This document shows positions 26,401 through 41,298 of a stretch of DNA of 64,000 bases, one piece after another. Made by a program: the position numbers and the translations under genes. The stretch's first letter is position 1. Every line of letters begins with the position of its first letter. Where the stretch lies: positions 1 to 64,000 of the forward strand of contig NW_026732661.1 of NCBI RefSeq assembly GCF_028476545.1. Reading direction: 5' to 3'. The DNA is from Physella acuta (Eukaryota; Mollusca; Gastropoda; Physidae). Below the pieces are notes generated by a model. The model searched no databases, was not told the origin of the DNA, and saw nothing but the letters and a program-made list of their open reading frames with translations.

Positions 26401-28387
26401 ATAGCAGCTTTGGTGTCTTTATGTTTGCAGATACACAGATTATGTATGGTGCTTGTGTTTTCTTTAACTGCCATTGCCTTCATTATTATCTTTGTTGAGG
26501 AAAAGGAATGGAGCAATGTAAGTCACCTACAAATGCTTTGAAAGTTTTTATTGCTTACCAAATTGAAGAATTCAACCTTGGGCTTAAAGGAATTTTAATC
26601 AAGAAATCAAGCAGATAAATTATGAGTCAACTTGTAAAGAGTTAGCTTCATTGGCTGGCCTATAACGTACTCAGCCAAAGAGTAAAAAACTGCTTAGAAT
26701 TAAAAAGTGACTTTTCATGTTTAATTTTATTACTTTCTTGGTTAATAAAAGCTATGTTATTGTTTCCTTAATAAATTCAGTCATCAAATAAACTCAAATC
26801 TATCATCATAACTCGAATGAATACATTCATATTCCAGGTAGAAAATGAGGCAGAGTATATATCTGGTCACCCTATCATAGGTGTCATTGTTATGATCCTG
26901 ACAGTCATTAATGTGAGTCTTTTCAATGGTTGGTCTACTCTTGTACAAAAACTACTCACACTTTTCATTCTTTTGTGTTTTTTTTTTACATTTGTGAACA
27001 GAGTTTCTTCCAGGCATCCAAAATTTTTTTACCCCCCCCCCCCCGAACGAAATGAAATTTATATTTTAACAGTGTCCGCCACCCCCTCCCGAAGAAAGTC
27101 TACCGCCCCCCCCCCCCCCCCCCCCGAATATTTCAAGCCCCCCCCCCCCCCTCCCCGAAGAAAAAAGTCTGGAAAAAACACTGTTTGTGAACAAATACAA
27201 TTCTTGTATTTAAGTTGTAGTTGGAGAGTCTGAAAGCTGGATGTGCATTAAACTGTGTTTACATATTTTTTATTGTTGTAAATAATCAACTGTTGAATGT
27301 GTTGGCAGCCAGTCATGTCCTTGTTTCGTTGTGACCCTGGTACACCCAAGCGACCTCTCTTTAACTGGGCCCATTTCTTTGTGGGAGTATCTGCTCATAT
27401 ATTGGCTGGTAAGTTGATTCATCTAAACTTCCATGATGAGCTTAATAAAGTATTCTAGCTAGTTCTTTAGAAAACTGTTAGTGTCTATTTTGTAGATAAA
27501 CAATAATAATAAATTTAAAAAATAGTGTCACCATCTTAACATCAGTTTATATTAATTTGAAATGTTAAATGTGTTTTCTTTCATGAGCTTAATAAAATAT
27601 TATAGCTAATTGTTTAGAAATAAATGTTAGTCTCTATTTAGATGATAAGCATGCACATGATATAATAGTGACTCACTACATTAATTGAAATGTTAAATGT
27701 ATTTTGTCTATTTCAGTGATCGCCATTTTCTTTGGTGTCCGCCTCAAAGGTGCTGCCACACCTTACTACACTGTCTATATCTTAGGGGCATATGTGGCCT
27801 GGATCTTGTTTGTGGAGATTTTACTGGAGCTGATCAACTGCTATGACAAGAAAATAGGTGAGAAAAACTTGACATTTTAGGTGATGGAAAGGTAAAATAA
27901 AAAACGTGACATTTTGGGTAGAAATGAGAGGTAGAAAAAACTTAACAATGGGAAGTAAAAATGTGAAATATTACAGGTCAGACTGCTTTTTTCCCCTTAG
28001 TTGCTTGGTTCATTTACGTATAAAGTCACCTGTTAAAACAAATCCTATTGCCGGTTAACTGCCAATGTTTTTCGATTATCAGTCACATATGAAGTCTATG
28101 AAATGGGCAACTCAGACAACACCAAACTCAACCCTCCAGGCACGGAGAGAAAAAAGGTTTGTTCCACTTTTTTTTCAAATTTTTATTGTGATCAAACTTT
28201 GTAACCTAGGTTTCGAGATATTATTTTGAACCAATAAAATCTTTTCAAAATCTAAATTAATGAATTTTATTGTTTCCAGACCATCTTAATCAAGCGCGTC
28301 ATTCTTGTAGTCCACTGTGTTGTGGTGGCGTCTTTGGCTGCTGCTGTCATGGCCATCATTGGTGTTGGAGAGGGATCTGATTCATAA
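20498..28387 (+). CDS. FRRS1-like: FRRS1-like Reeler/DOMON/cytochrome b561 protein, gene B
   Basis: Coding exons: 20498-20696, 21480-21607, 22488-22579, 23313-23425, 24225-24436, 24751-24852, 25208-25346, 25610-25732, 26035-26147, 26431-26517, 26838-26912, 27309-27408, 27717-27857, 28083-28156, 28280-28387, giving 601 aa. I start at MAVMLQ, since it opens a normal signal peptide ending before FPDGT. The upstream in-frame Met codons lie before a splice acceptor. Reeler about 23-177, DOMON about 178-369, then b561 with H369, H409, H447 and H483 all kept. There are no mucin-like linker exons. Exons 1-4 are close to gene C, and exons 9-15 plus the 3' UTR are close to gene A. The exon 5 donor is GC. 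Exon 3 uses a weak GTGATA donor. Likely a membrane electron-transfer protein. Confidence 0.9.
20995..21240 (-). mobile_element. tRNA-derived SINE in gene B intron 1
   Basis: Reverse copy of the 5155-5388 family, with ACCTCTACATATGACTAAGG, CTTTACTTTC..GTACCCATTTAG and a reversed B box. It has an orthologous copy at 42055-42285 in gene C, so it was present before the B/C duplication. Confidence 0.8.
21602..21895 (+). repeat. Splice-donor-derived minisatellite, gene B intron 2
   Basis: Units of about 22-24 bp (TAATGGGGTGAGTAAATGTGATG) begin in the last exon 2 codons (TGTAATGGG|GTAAGTGAGTG) and run for about 13 copies. Many units recreate a GGG|GTGAGTAA donor. Gene C has a longer array at the same place. 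Gene A has none. Confidence 0.9.
21896..22487. other. Gene B intron 2 remainder
   Basis: AT-rich intron with a T-rich tract ahead of the exon 3 acceptor. No further feature is seen. Confidence 0.5.
22690..22765. repeat. Degenerate telomere-like CCCTAA tract, gene B intron 3
   Basis: Scattered CCCTAACC, CCCTAAACC and related hexamers lie beside a SINE. The tract is conserved at 43735-43820 in gene C. Confidence 0.6.
22797..23090 (+). mobile_element. tRNA-headed SINE with (GAA)n tail, gene B intron 3
   Basis: It opens with a tRNA-like head (GTCGGCGTGGTCGAGTCGG) and ends TTAAGAACGCAGAAGAAGAA. That end matches the 3' end of the LINE at 63205-64000 in reverse. An orthologous copy sits at 43850-44140 in gene C. 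The ORFs across it have no support. Confidence 0.7.
23568..23811 (+). mobile_element. hAT-like MITE (family B) with 8-bp TSD, gene B intron 4
   Basis: The ends are CAGTAGCGTAGCGAGG and GGGTCGCTACGCCTCTG. An exact 8-bp duplication, CACGTTCA, lies at 23560-23567 and 23812-23819. The interior has tandem GGGGTGCAAATCGAAA-type units. It is absent from the matching intron of gene C. The proline-rich minus-strand ORF across it is not a gene. Confidence 0.87.
24437..24442 (+). promoter_or_regulatory. GC-AG intron donor, gene B exon 5
   Basis: AGCATG|GCAAGT joins GGT GGT GAC of the exon at 24751 in phase 0. The open frame that continues past this point into the intron is not coding. Confidence 0.85.
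25065..25131 (+). pseudogene. Stranded last-exon fragment in gene B intron 6
   Basis: About 65 bp (ACTCAACTTTTTCAG, then a diverged version of the start of the last coding exon with CACTCCACTGTGTTA) match the polypyrimidine tract, acceptor and first part of the final exon (16801-16865 in gene A). Gene C has a better preserved copy at 46040-46110. Gene A lacks it. It is too short and degraded to code. Confidence 0.7.
26999..27183 (-). mobile_element. hAT-like MITE (family A) with 8-bp TSD and an empty paralogous site
   Basis: Gene B intron 11 holds CAGAGTTTCTTCC at the left and AAAGTCTGGAAAAAACACTG at the right, flanked by TTTGTGAA at 26991-26998 and 27184-27191. The same intron of gene C has one TTTGTGAA (48168-48175) in otherwise matching sequence: an empty site. 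The proline-rich ORF over the C runs is an artefact. Confidence 0.92.
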
Positions 28388-29339
28388 GGGGTCATCTATT
28401 CATGACACAGGAGAATCTAGACCACACAGATAAAGACATTTGTTGTAATTCATCTATGTTAATGAGTTTTGGACCAGAATGAAATTTTTTAAATGTATGT
28501 TGTAAGTTTAAATGAAAACTATTTGTTAGATTTGATATAAATTACATGTAAGTAAAATAGAGGTGTAACTATGTAATTGTACAAATTATTTTACCAGTTA
28601 TTGATGCTTTTGCTAATTGTTCTTGTAATTCATTTGAATAATTTTATGTATTTATTCTTATTATTTATGTAAATATTTTTATAGTTTACTTTAGAACTTA
28701 TTTAATCAAATCTAGTTTTCTTGGCATCAGATAATTTCATAATTTTTTTTCCTATTTAGATAAGTGTTTTATTCCTGGCACTTTCAATCCTGTTTATTAT
28801 AAATCTGCACTATGTTCATTCCTATTTTTATATCACTCACACCTATATTAACTTTTAACTTCTCTAAATAATGCTGTGATCAAAATTGATTTTTTACAAA
28901 TATCTATGTTGTAGGCCTATGTACTAAGCCTACAAAATATTTAATGATCATTGTAAAAATTTTCTTTCCTTTTAAAAAAAAATGTAAAAGTTCATCTTGG
29001 CTGGCTGAAGATGTTCTTCCAAGAAGAGTTCTATTTTAAGATCTTGAAAATTAGTTGCCCATCATATTTGTTACAATCCCACACAGTAAATTTCTTGTCC
29101 ATCATATTTGTTATAATCCCCCACACTACACATCTTTTGTCCATCATTACACATTTCTTTTCCAACGTATTTGTTATAATCAAACACTACAGTTTTCTCA
29201 GTTCAACAATATAATAATAAAATGTTTTTATTTCACATTCTTTAAGCTTTTCAAACTTACACCTAGTTGTCATTTATTGTAAACATAATTTTTTTTTAAT
29301 GTTTTTAATGAATAAATCTAATATTCTATTTGACACATT
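28388..29339 (+). other. FRRS1-like: Gene B 3' UTR with poly(A) signal
   Basis: Colinear with the gene A 3' UTR, with small indels. AATAAA is at 29311-29316. The match ends where the retroelement fossil begins, which may have replaced what followed. Confidence 0.65.
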
Positions 29340-29355
29340 TTTTTTTTTGGTGATA

Positions 29356-32300
29356 GCGAAGGCTGAGTTGGAAAAAATTAAAATGGAGGATGAGAAGAAA
29401 AGAGTTAACATGGAGGCTGAGAAAGAAAACGTTGAAAGGGAGGCTGATAGGGAACTAGATCTAGCAGAAGTTAAAATGGAGGCCGAAGACAAAGACAAAC
29501 AGAGACAGCATGAGTTAGAGTTAGAAAAAAGTAAAAGTAACCAATCTCTCTCAAGTACTATTCACAAACGGAGAGACTAAACATGAGTCAACAGGTTTTT
29601 CTCCTTTTGAACTGACATATGGGGTAAAGCCAAGAGACCCATTAACTTTATTGAAACACAAATTATTAAATAAACAAGAAGAGGAATTTGATCCTTATGA
29701 ACTAGTAAACCAGACTAGAGAGAGAATAGTTTATGGTGTCCAGACAGCCCAAGAGAATGCACAAGTAGCCAGTGAAAGGAACAGAAATATAAAAAACAAA
29801 CATAGATATTTAAGAACTTTTGAAAGAGGAGATTTAGTTTTTGTCAAACTGCCAGACAGAGAAAACATAGAAGCATTTCAAGGACCTTTTGAAGTAACCA
29901 AGAAACTATCTGATGTAAATTATGAAATAAACATAAAGGGAAATAACACTCCTATACACATAGACAGAATGAAGAAATTATATGTAGAGCCAGAGAAACT
30001 GATAGAAGAGGAACATATGGCCTGTACTATAATAAGTGAAAACTGTAATACACAAGAAATTAAGACTTATCATATCCCAGTGAATGAGAAAAACATAATG
30101 GACAAAATAATAAGTAAGTACAAAGATGTGATTACAATAGAAATGGGTTTTACTGAAACAATTCAACACAAAATAAAATTGACTGATTATAGTGCTATGA
30201 AAGGGAAGCATTACCAAGTACCAGTTGCTTATAGAGAAGCTGTTGAAGCAGAACTGGATTTTCTACTTGAGTCTTGCTTATAGAGAAGCTGTTGAAGCAG
30301 AACTGGATTTTCTACTTGAGTCTGGGCAAATAGAAAGAACAAAATCAGCATATTCATCACCCATGGTAATAGTAAGAAAAAAGAACAACAAAGTAAGGAT
30401 ATGTTTTGGCTATCGAGAGTTGAATAAAGGGACTAAGATAGATGCTGAACCCATGAATGATCCTAAAGACATTTTGGAAACTATCAGTAAATCCTCAATT
30501 TTCACCACTTGTGATTTGAACAGAGGCTTCTGGCAAATAGGACTGGAAAAGGAGTCAAGACAATACACTGCCTTTACATCAAGCAAGGGTCTATGTCAAT
30601 GGAAGGTGATGCCATTCAGACTTGTGAACAGTACTGTCACATTCCAAAAATTCATGAATAAAATGACAGAGGGAATGAAAAACCTGGTCTTCTTTGTTGA
30701 TGATATATGCATACACAATAACACATGGGCAGAACACATAGAAACACTAAAAGAAATACTAGAAAGACTTAGAAAACTTGTGTTTACCATAGCACCAGAG
30801 AAACTGCATGTGGGAGTGGATACAATGGAATTCTTAGGATTTAATTTTGGAAATAAAGAAAATAGACCTACTGAAGGAAATAAGGACAAAATACAAAATA
30901 TCAAAACCCCTACTACGAAGAAAGAAGTGAAATCATTGTTGGGACTATGCAAATTTTATAATATTTTTGTGGATAAATATGCTGAACTTACTACTCCTTT
31001 AAGAGAATTGCTATCCAAAGACAAAGTTAAACTAGTGTGGACACAGGAATGTGAAAGTGCCTTGAATAAAATAAAGGCTGAATTCATGAGTGAAAAGGTA
31101 CTAATGTCACCAGATTTTAGTAAGCATTTCACTCTTTTTACTGATGCATCAAATGTAGCATTAGGAGCCTGCTTAATGCAAGAAAAGGGTAATAAACTAT
31201 ACCCAGTACAATACCTCAGCAGGGCATTATCACCAACAGAACAAAGATATGCAGTGATTGAGAAAGAGTGCTTAGCAATTGTATGGGCATTGAGTAAATT
31301 ACAGAAGTATTTATTGTGAAGACACTTTACTCTCAGAATAGATCACAAGCCATTGATCACAATCAATAAGAAAATGATAATGAATAGCAAAATAAATAGA
31401 TGGGCACTGATTTTACTAGATTTCAAGTTTGAGATAAAAACAGTAAAGGGACAGCACAATACACTAGCTGATTTTTTATCAAGTCAGATTGAAGATGAAA
31501 AAACAAACATGGAACTGACTAAAGAAAATAATGACCTGAGACATATCAGCCAATTCTTATAAGGAAATTTTGAATAATGTAGTATGTGATGTGTACTTCC
31601 AGAGAACATTAACATTTTAAAAATGTGAGCAAGATAGGAATAAGTCATAAAATGACTTGTATAAATATGTTTTACCACTATTTTAATTTAGTAATGAAAA
31701 TGAACATACATTTTGTTGTATTTTTATGATTTGTATGTATACTGTATATCTTGTTAAGTAATGAGCATGATTATGGCAGTATGACCTGACAGAAGTGGTA
31801 ATTTACATATATTATGATGAGGAATTTACCTCAGCCAGTGAAGTAGGGAAATCAAGGATATGATTTACCCATGGTAGCTATTGCATAGCTATAATTTTGT
31901 TCTACTAAAATAGAGTTTTCCTCAGTTAGATTTATTTGAGATACACTAAGAGGCAATATTCCTTAGTGAGGTTGAATTATTTCTTTTTTTGTTACACTAA
32001 GAGGAGATGTTCCTTAGTTAGAGTCATTTGTTCTTACCAAACTAAGAAGGTTTACCTAAGTTACAATTTTTCTTAATGGCGATACTTATAAGATAAGTGA
32101 CGCTTTACACTTTGCCATGTATTGACTATAAGTAATTTGTTACTTTGTTAGTGCTAGGTTTAGGAACTCTTTGGTTTATTGGATATGATGTCAATTGAGG
32201 ATATATTTTCTGATTTGGTTGTTGGACCCAGTATTTTCCCTGTTTCCCTTGTAGAGTAGTTGTATTGTCGTAGTCACCCATTCATGCTGGATGCTGTCTG

Positions 32301-33755
32301 GTTGATACGTAACGTAGTTATTTGAGGGATATTGATTATGGTTATTTGGATCTCGATGGTTTGCCGAGATATTTTGTTTGTCCCGGGGTCATGGAAAATT
32401 GTCCTCCATTGGATATTATATTTGTATACTAATAGTTGGTTGGGCGTCGTCATGCACCATTAGTTGATATAGCAAGTGAAATATGTGATTAAGTTATATC
32501 GTTATATCTAATGTACAATGTGCTAAATTATTATACCCTAAGAGGTTTGATTTTCTTGGTTGGATAATGAACCCATTAGCTTAGTGTTGTTTTGGAGATA
32601 ATTGATCTTCATCGCTAGATAGTTGATTTTGTTTTGCGAGACTGAGGATGCAGTCCGTTTTATTTTTTGGTATCTCGAGGTTGTACCGAGTACCTGGTTG
32701 TGGTTATAGGGGTTCATGGGAAATACTCCTCTATGGGACATAGTATTGGCTTATTGATAGTTCTGATTTAGTTCATTAGTGTACTCCATTGTATAGATTG
32801 ACTATAATATCTTTGGGTAGTAATTGTTTTACTGACATTTACCTAGACTGTTGATTTCCTAATTGTTGGATAGTAGTTTTTTATGCTTAAGGATCAATTG
32901 ATCTATATAATATATGGCCAAATCGTATTGATTTTAAATATTAGTTGTGATTTAATTTTTACATTTTAGAAGCCATGTATTTTATGAATATCATTGTTTT
33001 AATTCAAAAAGTGTACATATAAAATAATCTAGGATGTTCATAAGCAAGTTTCTTTTTCAACATGATTTTCATTTCACTGTTACATGTATAATGAAAATTT
33101 TATAGTGAATGTGATCTATATAACAAAAAAAATTAATTAATTAATTTTTTTAAACGGGAGAAAGGGCGTATAACAGTGAAATGTTGGTAGATTGTATCTT
33201 GGGAGTGTGTGAGATTGCATCAGGGAGACGGGGGCTGTGCGCATGCGCATAAGGAACAAGCGAGAGAGGAAGGCAAGAACATGGCGTAGCTTGGCTGAAC
33301 ACGCTGTCTATGTGAAGACAAAATAAATATGAAAAACTGTAAAAGTAGGCTTGTCTTGTGATTTCGTATGTGTAAGATAAAAGGTAGGAGGAAGGCCTGT
33401 CGCAAGTTTATATCGTGAACCCAGTCACACACAAAAAAGCCTGTGACAACTGTACTATAATATGATTGGTCAAGCGTATCAATGAATCTCTTCCCATTCA
33501 TAAATTTTACGCGCATGCCCTTATATGGAGTTTGATATAAAATTTTACTTTGTAGAAAACAACTTCTATCCCACTTATTTTTAGAACAAAAGAAAAGGTC
33601 ACTACACCAGCAGGTGCACGAGTGCTTGGCCCTTAGATTGCTGTAAAGTATATGGTGCCTCGCGGGCAATAAAGGATGTAATACCCGCTCGAAGATAGCC
33701 GCTGTCCGCGTAGTAGTGTGAAAACTTGCCGGGGGGTACCATGTTTCACATCACA
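29356..33755 (+). mobile_element. Ty3/gypsy-type LTR retroelement fossil, INT-before-RT order
   Basis: In order I see a charged Glu/Lys-rich gag-like piece (about 29350-29580), an integrase C-terminal region with a GPF motif (about 29585-29990), then reverse transcriptase (about 30200-30900) and RNase H (about 30950-31500). About 1.6 kb of non-coding DNA follows, then a purine tract (GGGAGAAAGGGC near 33155). A possible single 3' LTR lies at about 33168-33755. No matching 5' LTR is seen, and large parts such as protease and the integrase core are missing. It is broken, with several breaks. Integrase upstream of reverse transcriptase is the order known from the Gmr1-like group; that assignment is tentative. 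Confidence 0.8.
31940..32065. repeat. Three small hairpins in the fossil's 3' non-coding region
   Basis: Three successive inverted repeats, each CTAAG..CTTAG-like with a stem of about 7 bp and spaced about 47 bp apart, follow the fossil's coding remains. Confidence 0.5.
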
Positions 33756-34742
33756 ATAAACGGATAATCGTAAGCTGTAGAAGTCCGAAATGTTCGGGTT
33801 AGATAGATAAAAGGTATTAGTATCGAATTAAGAAATAAAAATTTTGGGGAGCAAAATTAAAATTTTATCAAAAACATGGGTATCTTGTTCCCTTAATTTA
33901 AAAAAAATTACAATACAGACACAAATACAACTGATGTGGCACCTCTATTTAAATTTACTTATGGGCAAACTGCGTAGTGGTGAGGAAATTTTGACAAGGT
34001 CAACAACGTCATCACGATAAAGTAGTAGTATTACGACAGTTTGGGCGAAAGTGATTACGATTACAAATTATATGAAACAGTTACAACCCCTCCCCTCCCC
34101 CCATGGACCCCTCTGTAAAAACATAGTGTCATAATACCACTGCTACTTATTTAAATCTATTTCTCAATCAGTATAAATGTGTAATTGAATATGTATGTTT
34201 AGATCAGTCATCTAAAAACTGACGCTATGTTCACTCTGTTCACCACACACACACACAATTGTGTAGAGTGACATTAATGTCACACCTAGGTATACACTGG
34301 GTTGGATAATTGACCGGACAGTGGTGAACGAAGTTGCCCCCCCCCCTCCCAACCCACCCCGAACTGATCTGTTAAGTACCTTTGGGAAAACGCGTAATGC
34401 TTTACCAAAGTACCATGCTGCCAGAATCATAGCTTTTGAATCAGGTAAAACTCTGTGAATATTGTTTTTGCAATTACCAGTAAAAAGGTGTGTGATCAAT
34501 ACAGTAATCTAACCCATACCTGATCACTATGTTTAAAAATGATCTTTAAAGAACACAAAAAGCAGTAGTTAATTAAAAGATGTATGGTTTGAAATAAAAG
34601 ACTGATAATTTAGTACAATGTAAGTTATTATTCCGGATGTTTTTCTACCAACTCTGATTTTAAAAACTTTCATTATGCTGTAATACTTTAGCATTTATGA
34701 TGACGATATATTTAATTCTGATTGTAGACAAAAAAAATATTT
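33756..34742. other. Intergenic DNA, no gene seen
   Basis: AT-rich with short C runs and a (CA)n patch near 34245. No ORF has support. Confidence 0.5.

Positions 34743-38154
<3,412 letters not shown>

Positions 38155-38201
<47 letters not shown>
38155..38201. repeat. (AT)n microsatellite at the right transposon end
   Basis: About 47 bp of TA dinucleotide directly follow the right terminus. Confidence 0.95.
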
Positions 38202-38206
<5 letters not shown>

Positions 38207-38277
38207 ATGTTAAAAATTTGGCCCCTTTTTTGCTCATTTCGCTCCCCCTACTGAAAAAACCTGGATACGCCTCTGCT

Positions 38278-41200
38278 AAATAACCTTGCTATTTTTTGTC
38301 AAGTGAGGGGGGGGGCACCTTAGAATTTTACTTCCGGGTTGTCATTTACCGACTTATTTTTGCCCAATAAATGAAATAAAAGTTTCCAGCTACTTACTCA
38401 ATGTTATGAAGCATCTGATGTTCGAATATGTTTCAACACGATGGTGTGGTTGACAGTTTGAACATACGATTACTTGCCTGAGGGCTTCCATATCGGTTCA
38501 CTCGCTCGAGTTTGTGGGACTAGAGTTGTCAGGCATCTCTTTCTTCGACAGTGTTTCTTCCACACTTTTTTCTCCGAGGGGGGGGGGGCACTTGAAATAC
38601 TTGAAATTTTCGGGGGGTGGGGGGCTAAAATTTCCGGGAGGTGGGCGGACACTGTTAAAACTATATATTTTCTATATAAATCCATTTCGTTCGGGGGAAG
38701 AAATACTGCTCTTCGGGAAATGGAGGATGGCGGGCAATGTCACCCCGGAGCACGTCTACTCTCCCACTCCCGGTATTGTTTTATAGAAAATATCTAACCA
38801 GCGTCCGACCTCCCTACTCCCCCCCCCCCCCCCGTCCACCAAAATTTTAAAGCCCCCCCCCCCCCTCTACACACACACATAGTTTCAAACATTTACTCAT
38901 CTAAAGAAAGTAGGATGTGTCTTGAGTGTGTGTTTTCCTGTGAGCGTCACAAGAGGTCTAACTCGGACAAGTCACTCAGTATCGTATTGCCATTTGTTAT
39001 TTTATCTGCTCACAGCTCGTACATTGGTGAGGTAAAGATTTTAATTAGTCTAAACTTTCCTCAATAATTTATCTGGATACTGCTCGTACACTGGTGAGGT
39101 AAACATTTTAATTAATCTAAACTTTCCTAATGATCATACACTGGTGAGGTAGACATTTTAATTAACTTAATTCAACTTTACACGTAATTTTATCTCGTGT
39201 TACACTAGCCTACATCATTTAGATCTAAGGACAGCCGTGTCTAATTTTCCTCCCCAGAACACTTTCCTAGTGTGTCACACTCGCTCCACAATCGACCAAG
39301 TAATCTTCTAAAGTAAGGTGGGTCAGCAGTTACTTCAACTACTGACATTTTCTTCTAATTTACAGAGCAGTAGCTGAAGACACAGAATTCAAATGTGTTT
39401 TATACATATGTTTATTTATGAAATTATGGTTATGGTATTCGTTTGTTAGAAGTGGCTTATTATTTAAGACACACAATCATTTGGGTCGTTTTTGGTCAAA
39501 TCTTGTAATTTTTCCAAAAAAATAAAAGAAAAATGACGAAAACCAAATCAATTATTAATCAACGTTAAATTGAATTTAATAGGCATATAACAAAAATATT
39601 TTACGGATATAAATAAAAAGAAATTGATAAAGTATGAATTTTGAAAAACTGCGATAGTATGGAATGAAGTTACAGCAATAACCCTACTCCGATGAAGTAC
39701 AATAATTTGGTGAACAAAAACTTAACATGTTTTTGCAACATCCCCTTCTGGTGGTGCTAAGACGAGGCTATGGGTGAGACAAATGTGTCCAAGGTCAAGG
39801 AGCGTGTGGTGACAACTGAGTTGTATACTGACTTAGTTGGTGTCTTCTACACATACATGACGCACATGACACGAAGTTGTATATTGACTTAGTTTTTGGT
39901 GTCTTCTACACATACATGACGCACGTGACACGAAGTTGTATATTGACTTAGTTTTTGGTGTCTTCTACACATACATGACGCACGTGACACGAAGTTGTAT
40001 ATTGACGTAGTTGTTGGTGTGTTCTACACATACATGACGCACATGACACGAAGTTGTATATTGACTTAGTTTTTGGTGTCTTCTACACATACATGACGCA
40101 CGTGACACGAAGTTGTATATTGACTTAGTTTTTGGTGTCTTCTACACATACATGACGCACGTGACACGAAGTTGTATATTGACGTAGTTGTTGGTGTGTT
40201 CTACACATACATGACGCACATGACACGAAGTTGTATACTGACTTAGTTGGTGTCTTCTACACATACATGACGCACATGACACGAAGTTGTATATTGACTT
40301 AGTTGGTGTGTTCTACACATACTTGACGCACATGACACGAAGTTGTATATTGACTTAGTTGGTGTGTTCTACACATACTTGACGCACATGACACGAAGTT
40401 GTATATTGACTTAGTTGGTGTGTTCTACACATACTTGACGCACGTGACACGAAGTTGTATATTGACTTAGTTGGTGTCTTCTACACATACATCACGCACA
40501 TGACACGAAGTTGTATATTGACGTAGTTGGTGTGTTCTACACATACTTGACGCACGTGACACGAAGTTGTATATTGACTTAGTTGGTGTGTTCTACACAT
40601 ACATGACGCACATGACACGAAGTTGTATATTGACGTAGTTGGTGTGTTCTACACATACTTGACGCACGTGACACGAAGTTGTATATTGACTTAGTTGGTG
40701 TGTTCTAAACATACTTGACGCACGTGACACGAAGTTGTATATTGACTTAGTTGGTGTGTTCTACACATACTTGACGCACGTGACACGAAGTTGTATATCG
40801 ACTTAGTTGGTGTGTTCTACACATACTTGACGCACGTGACACGAAGTTGTATATTGACTTAGTTGGTGTGTTCTACTCATACTTGACGCACGTGACACAA
40901 GTGCACTGTAATGTGTGCACGTGACCACTGTGTTGTATACTGACTATACGAACTAGGCCGCCGTGTTGAATATGACGAGGTGCTCCTGGATATTAAGGGT
41001 TTCTTTCACACATTTTTTATTGGGAGGGTGACGCTTCGTTAAATAATGGTTAAAGTATATATTTTATTTATACATTTTTTTTCTATTTCGTCCAAGAGGG
41101 GCGGGGAGGAGGTGGGAGATACCTGAAATAAACACTGAGAGTGTTATTCGCCCATCCTGTAGAACGGCACACATGTTAGCTAACATAAATTTACAAATAT

Positions 41201-41284
41201 TGTATCCAGCATTGTTTTATTATTATTTTTATGTTGCCATACTAGGCATAAACCAAAGAATGTATCACACAATTCATTTCGCAG
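38278..41284 (+). repeat. Upstream duplicated block of gene C
   Basis: Matches 18369-20483 ahead of gene B. Main differences are a MITE-family-A-like insertion near 38549-38715, fewer 61-bp units (39010-39170) and the expanded minisatellite at 39810-40915. Confidence 0.8.
39810..40915. repeat. 56-59-bp minisatellite upstream of gene C with E-box-like cores
   Basis: About 19 units with ACGAAGTTGTATATTGACTT, TTGGTGTGTTCTACACATAC and TTGACGCACGTGACAC. Roughly half the units contain CACGTG, the others CACATG. Units near 39850-40200 form a three-unit higher-order repeat of about 177 bp in two copies. It ends about 380 bp before the gene C ATG. Confidence 0.93.
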
Positions 41285-41298
41285 CTGAGAATCGGACG

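Noticed and set aside
26817-27233. Proline-rich 138-aa ORF
   Set aside because: It joins a real exon to intron and the C runs of a MITE inserted in gene B.
29299-29580. Charged 93-aa ORF as a 3' extension of gene B or a host coiled-coil protein
   Set aside because: It follows the gene B poly(A) signal and resembles a gag-like segment of the adjacent retroelement fossil.
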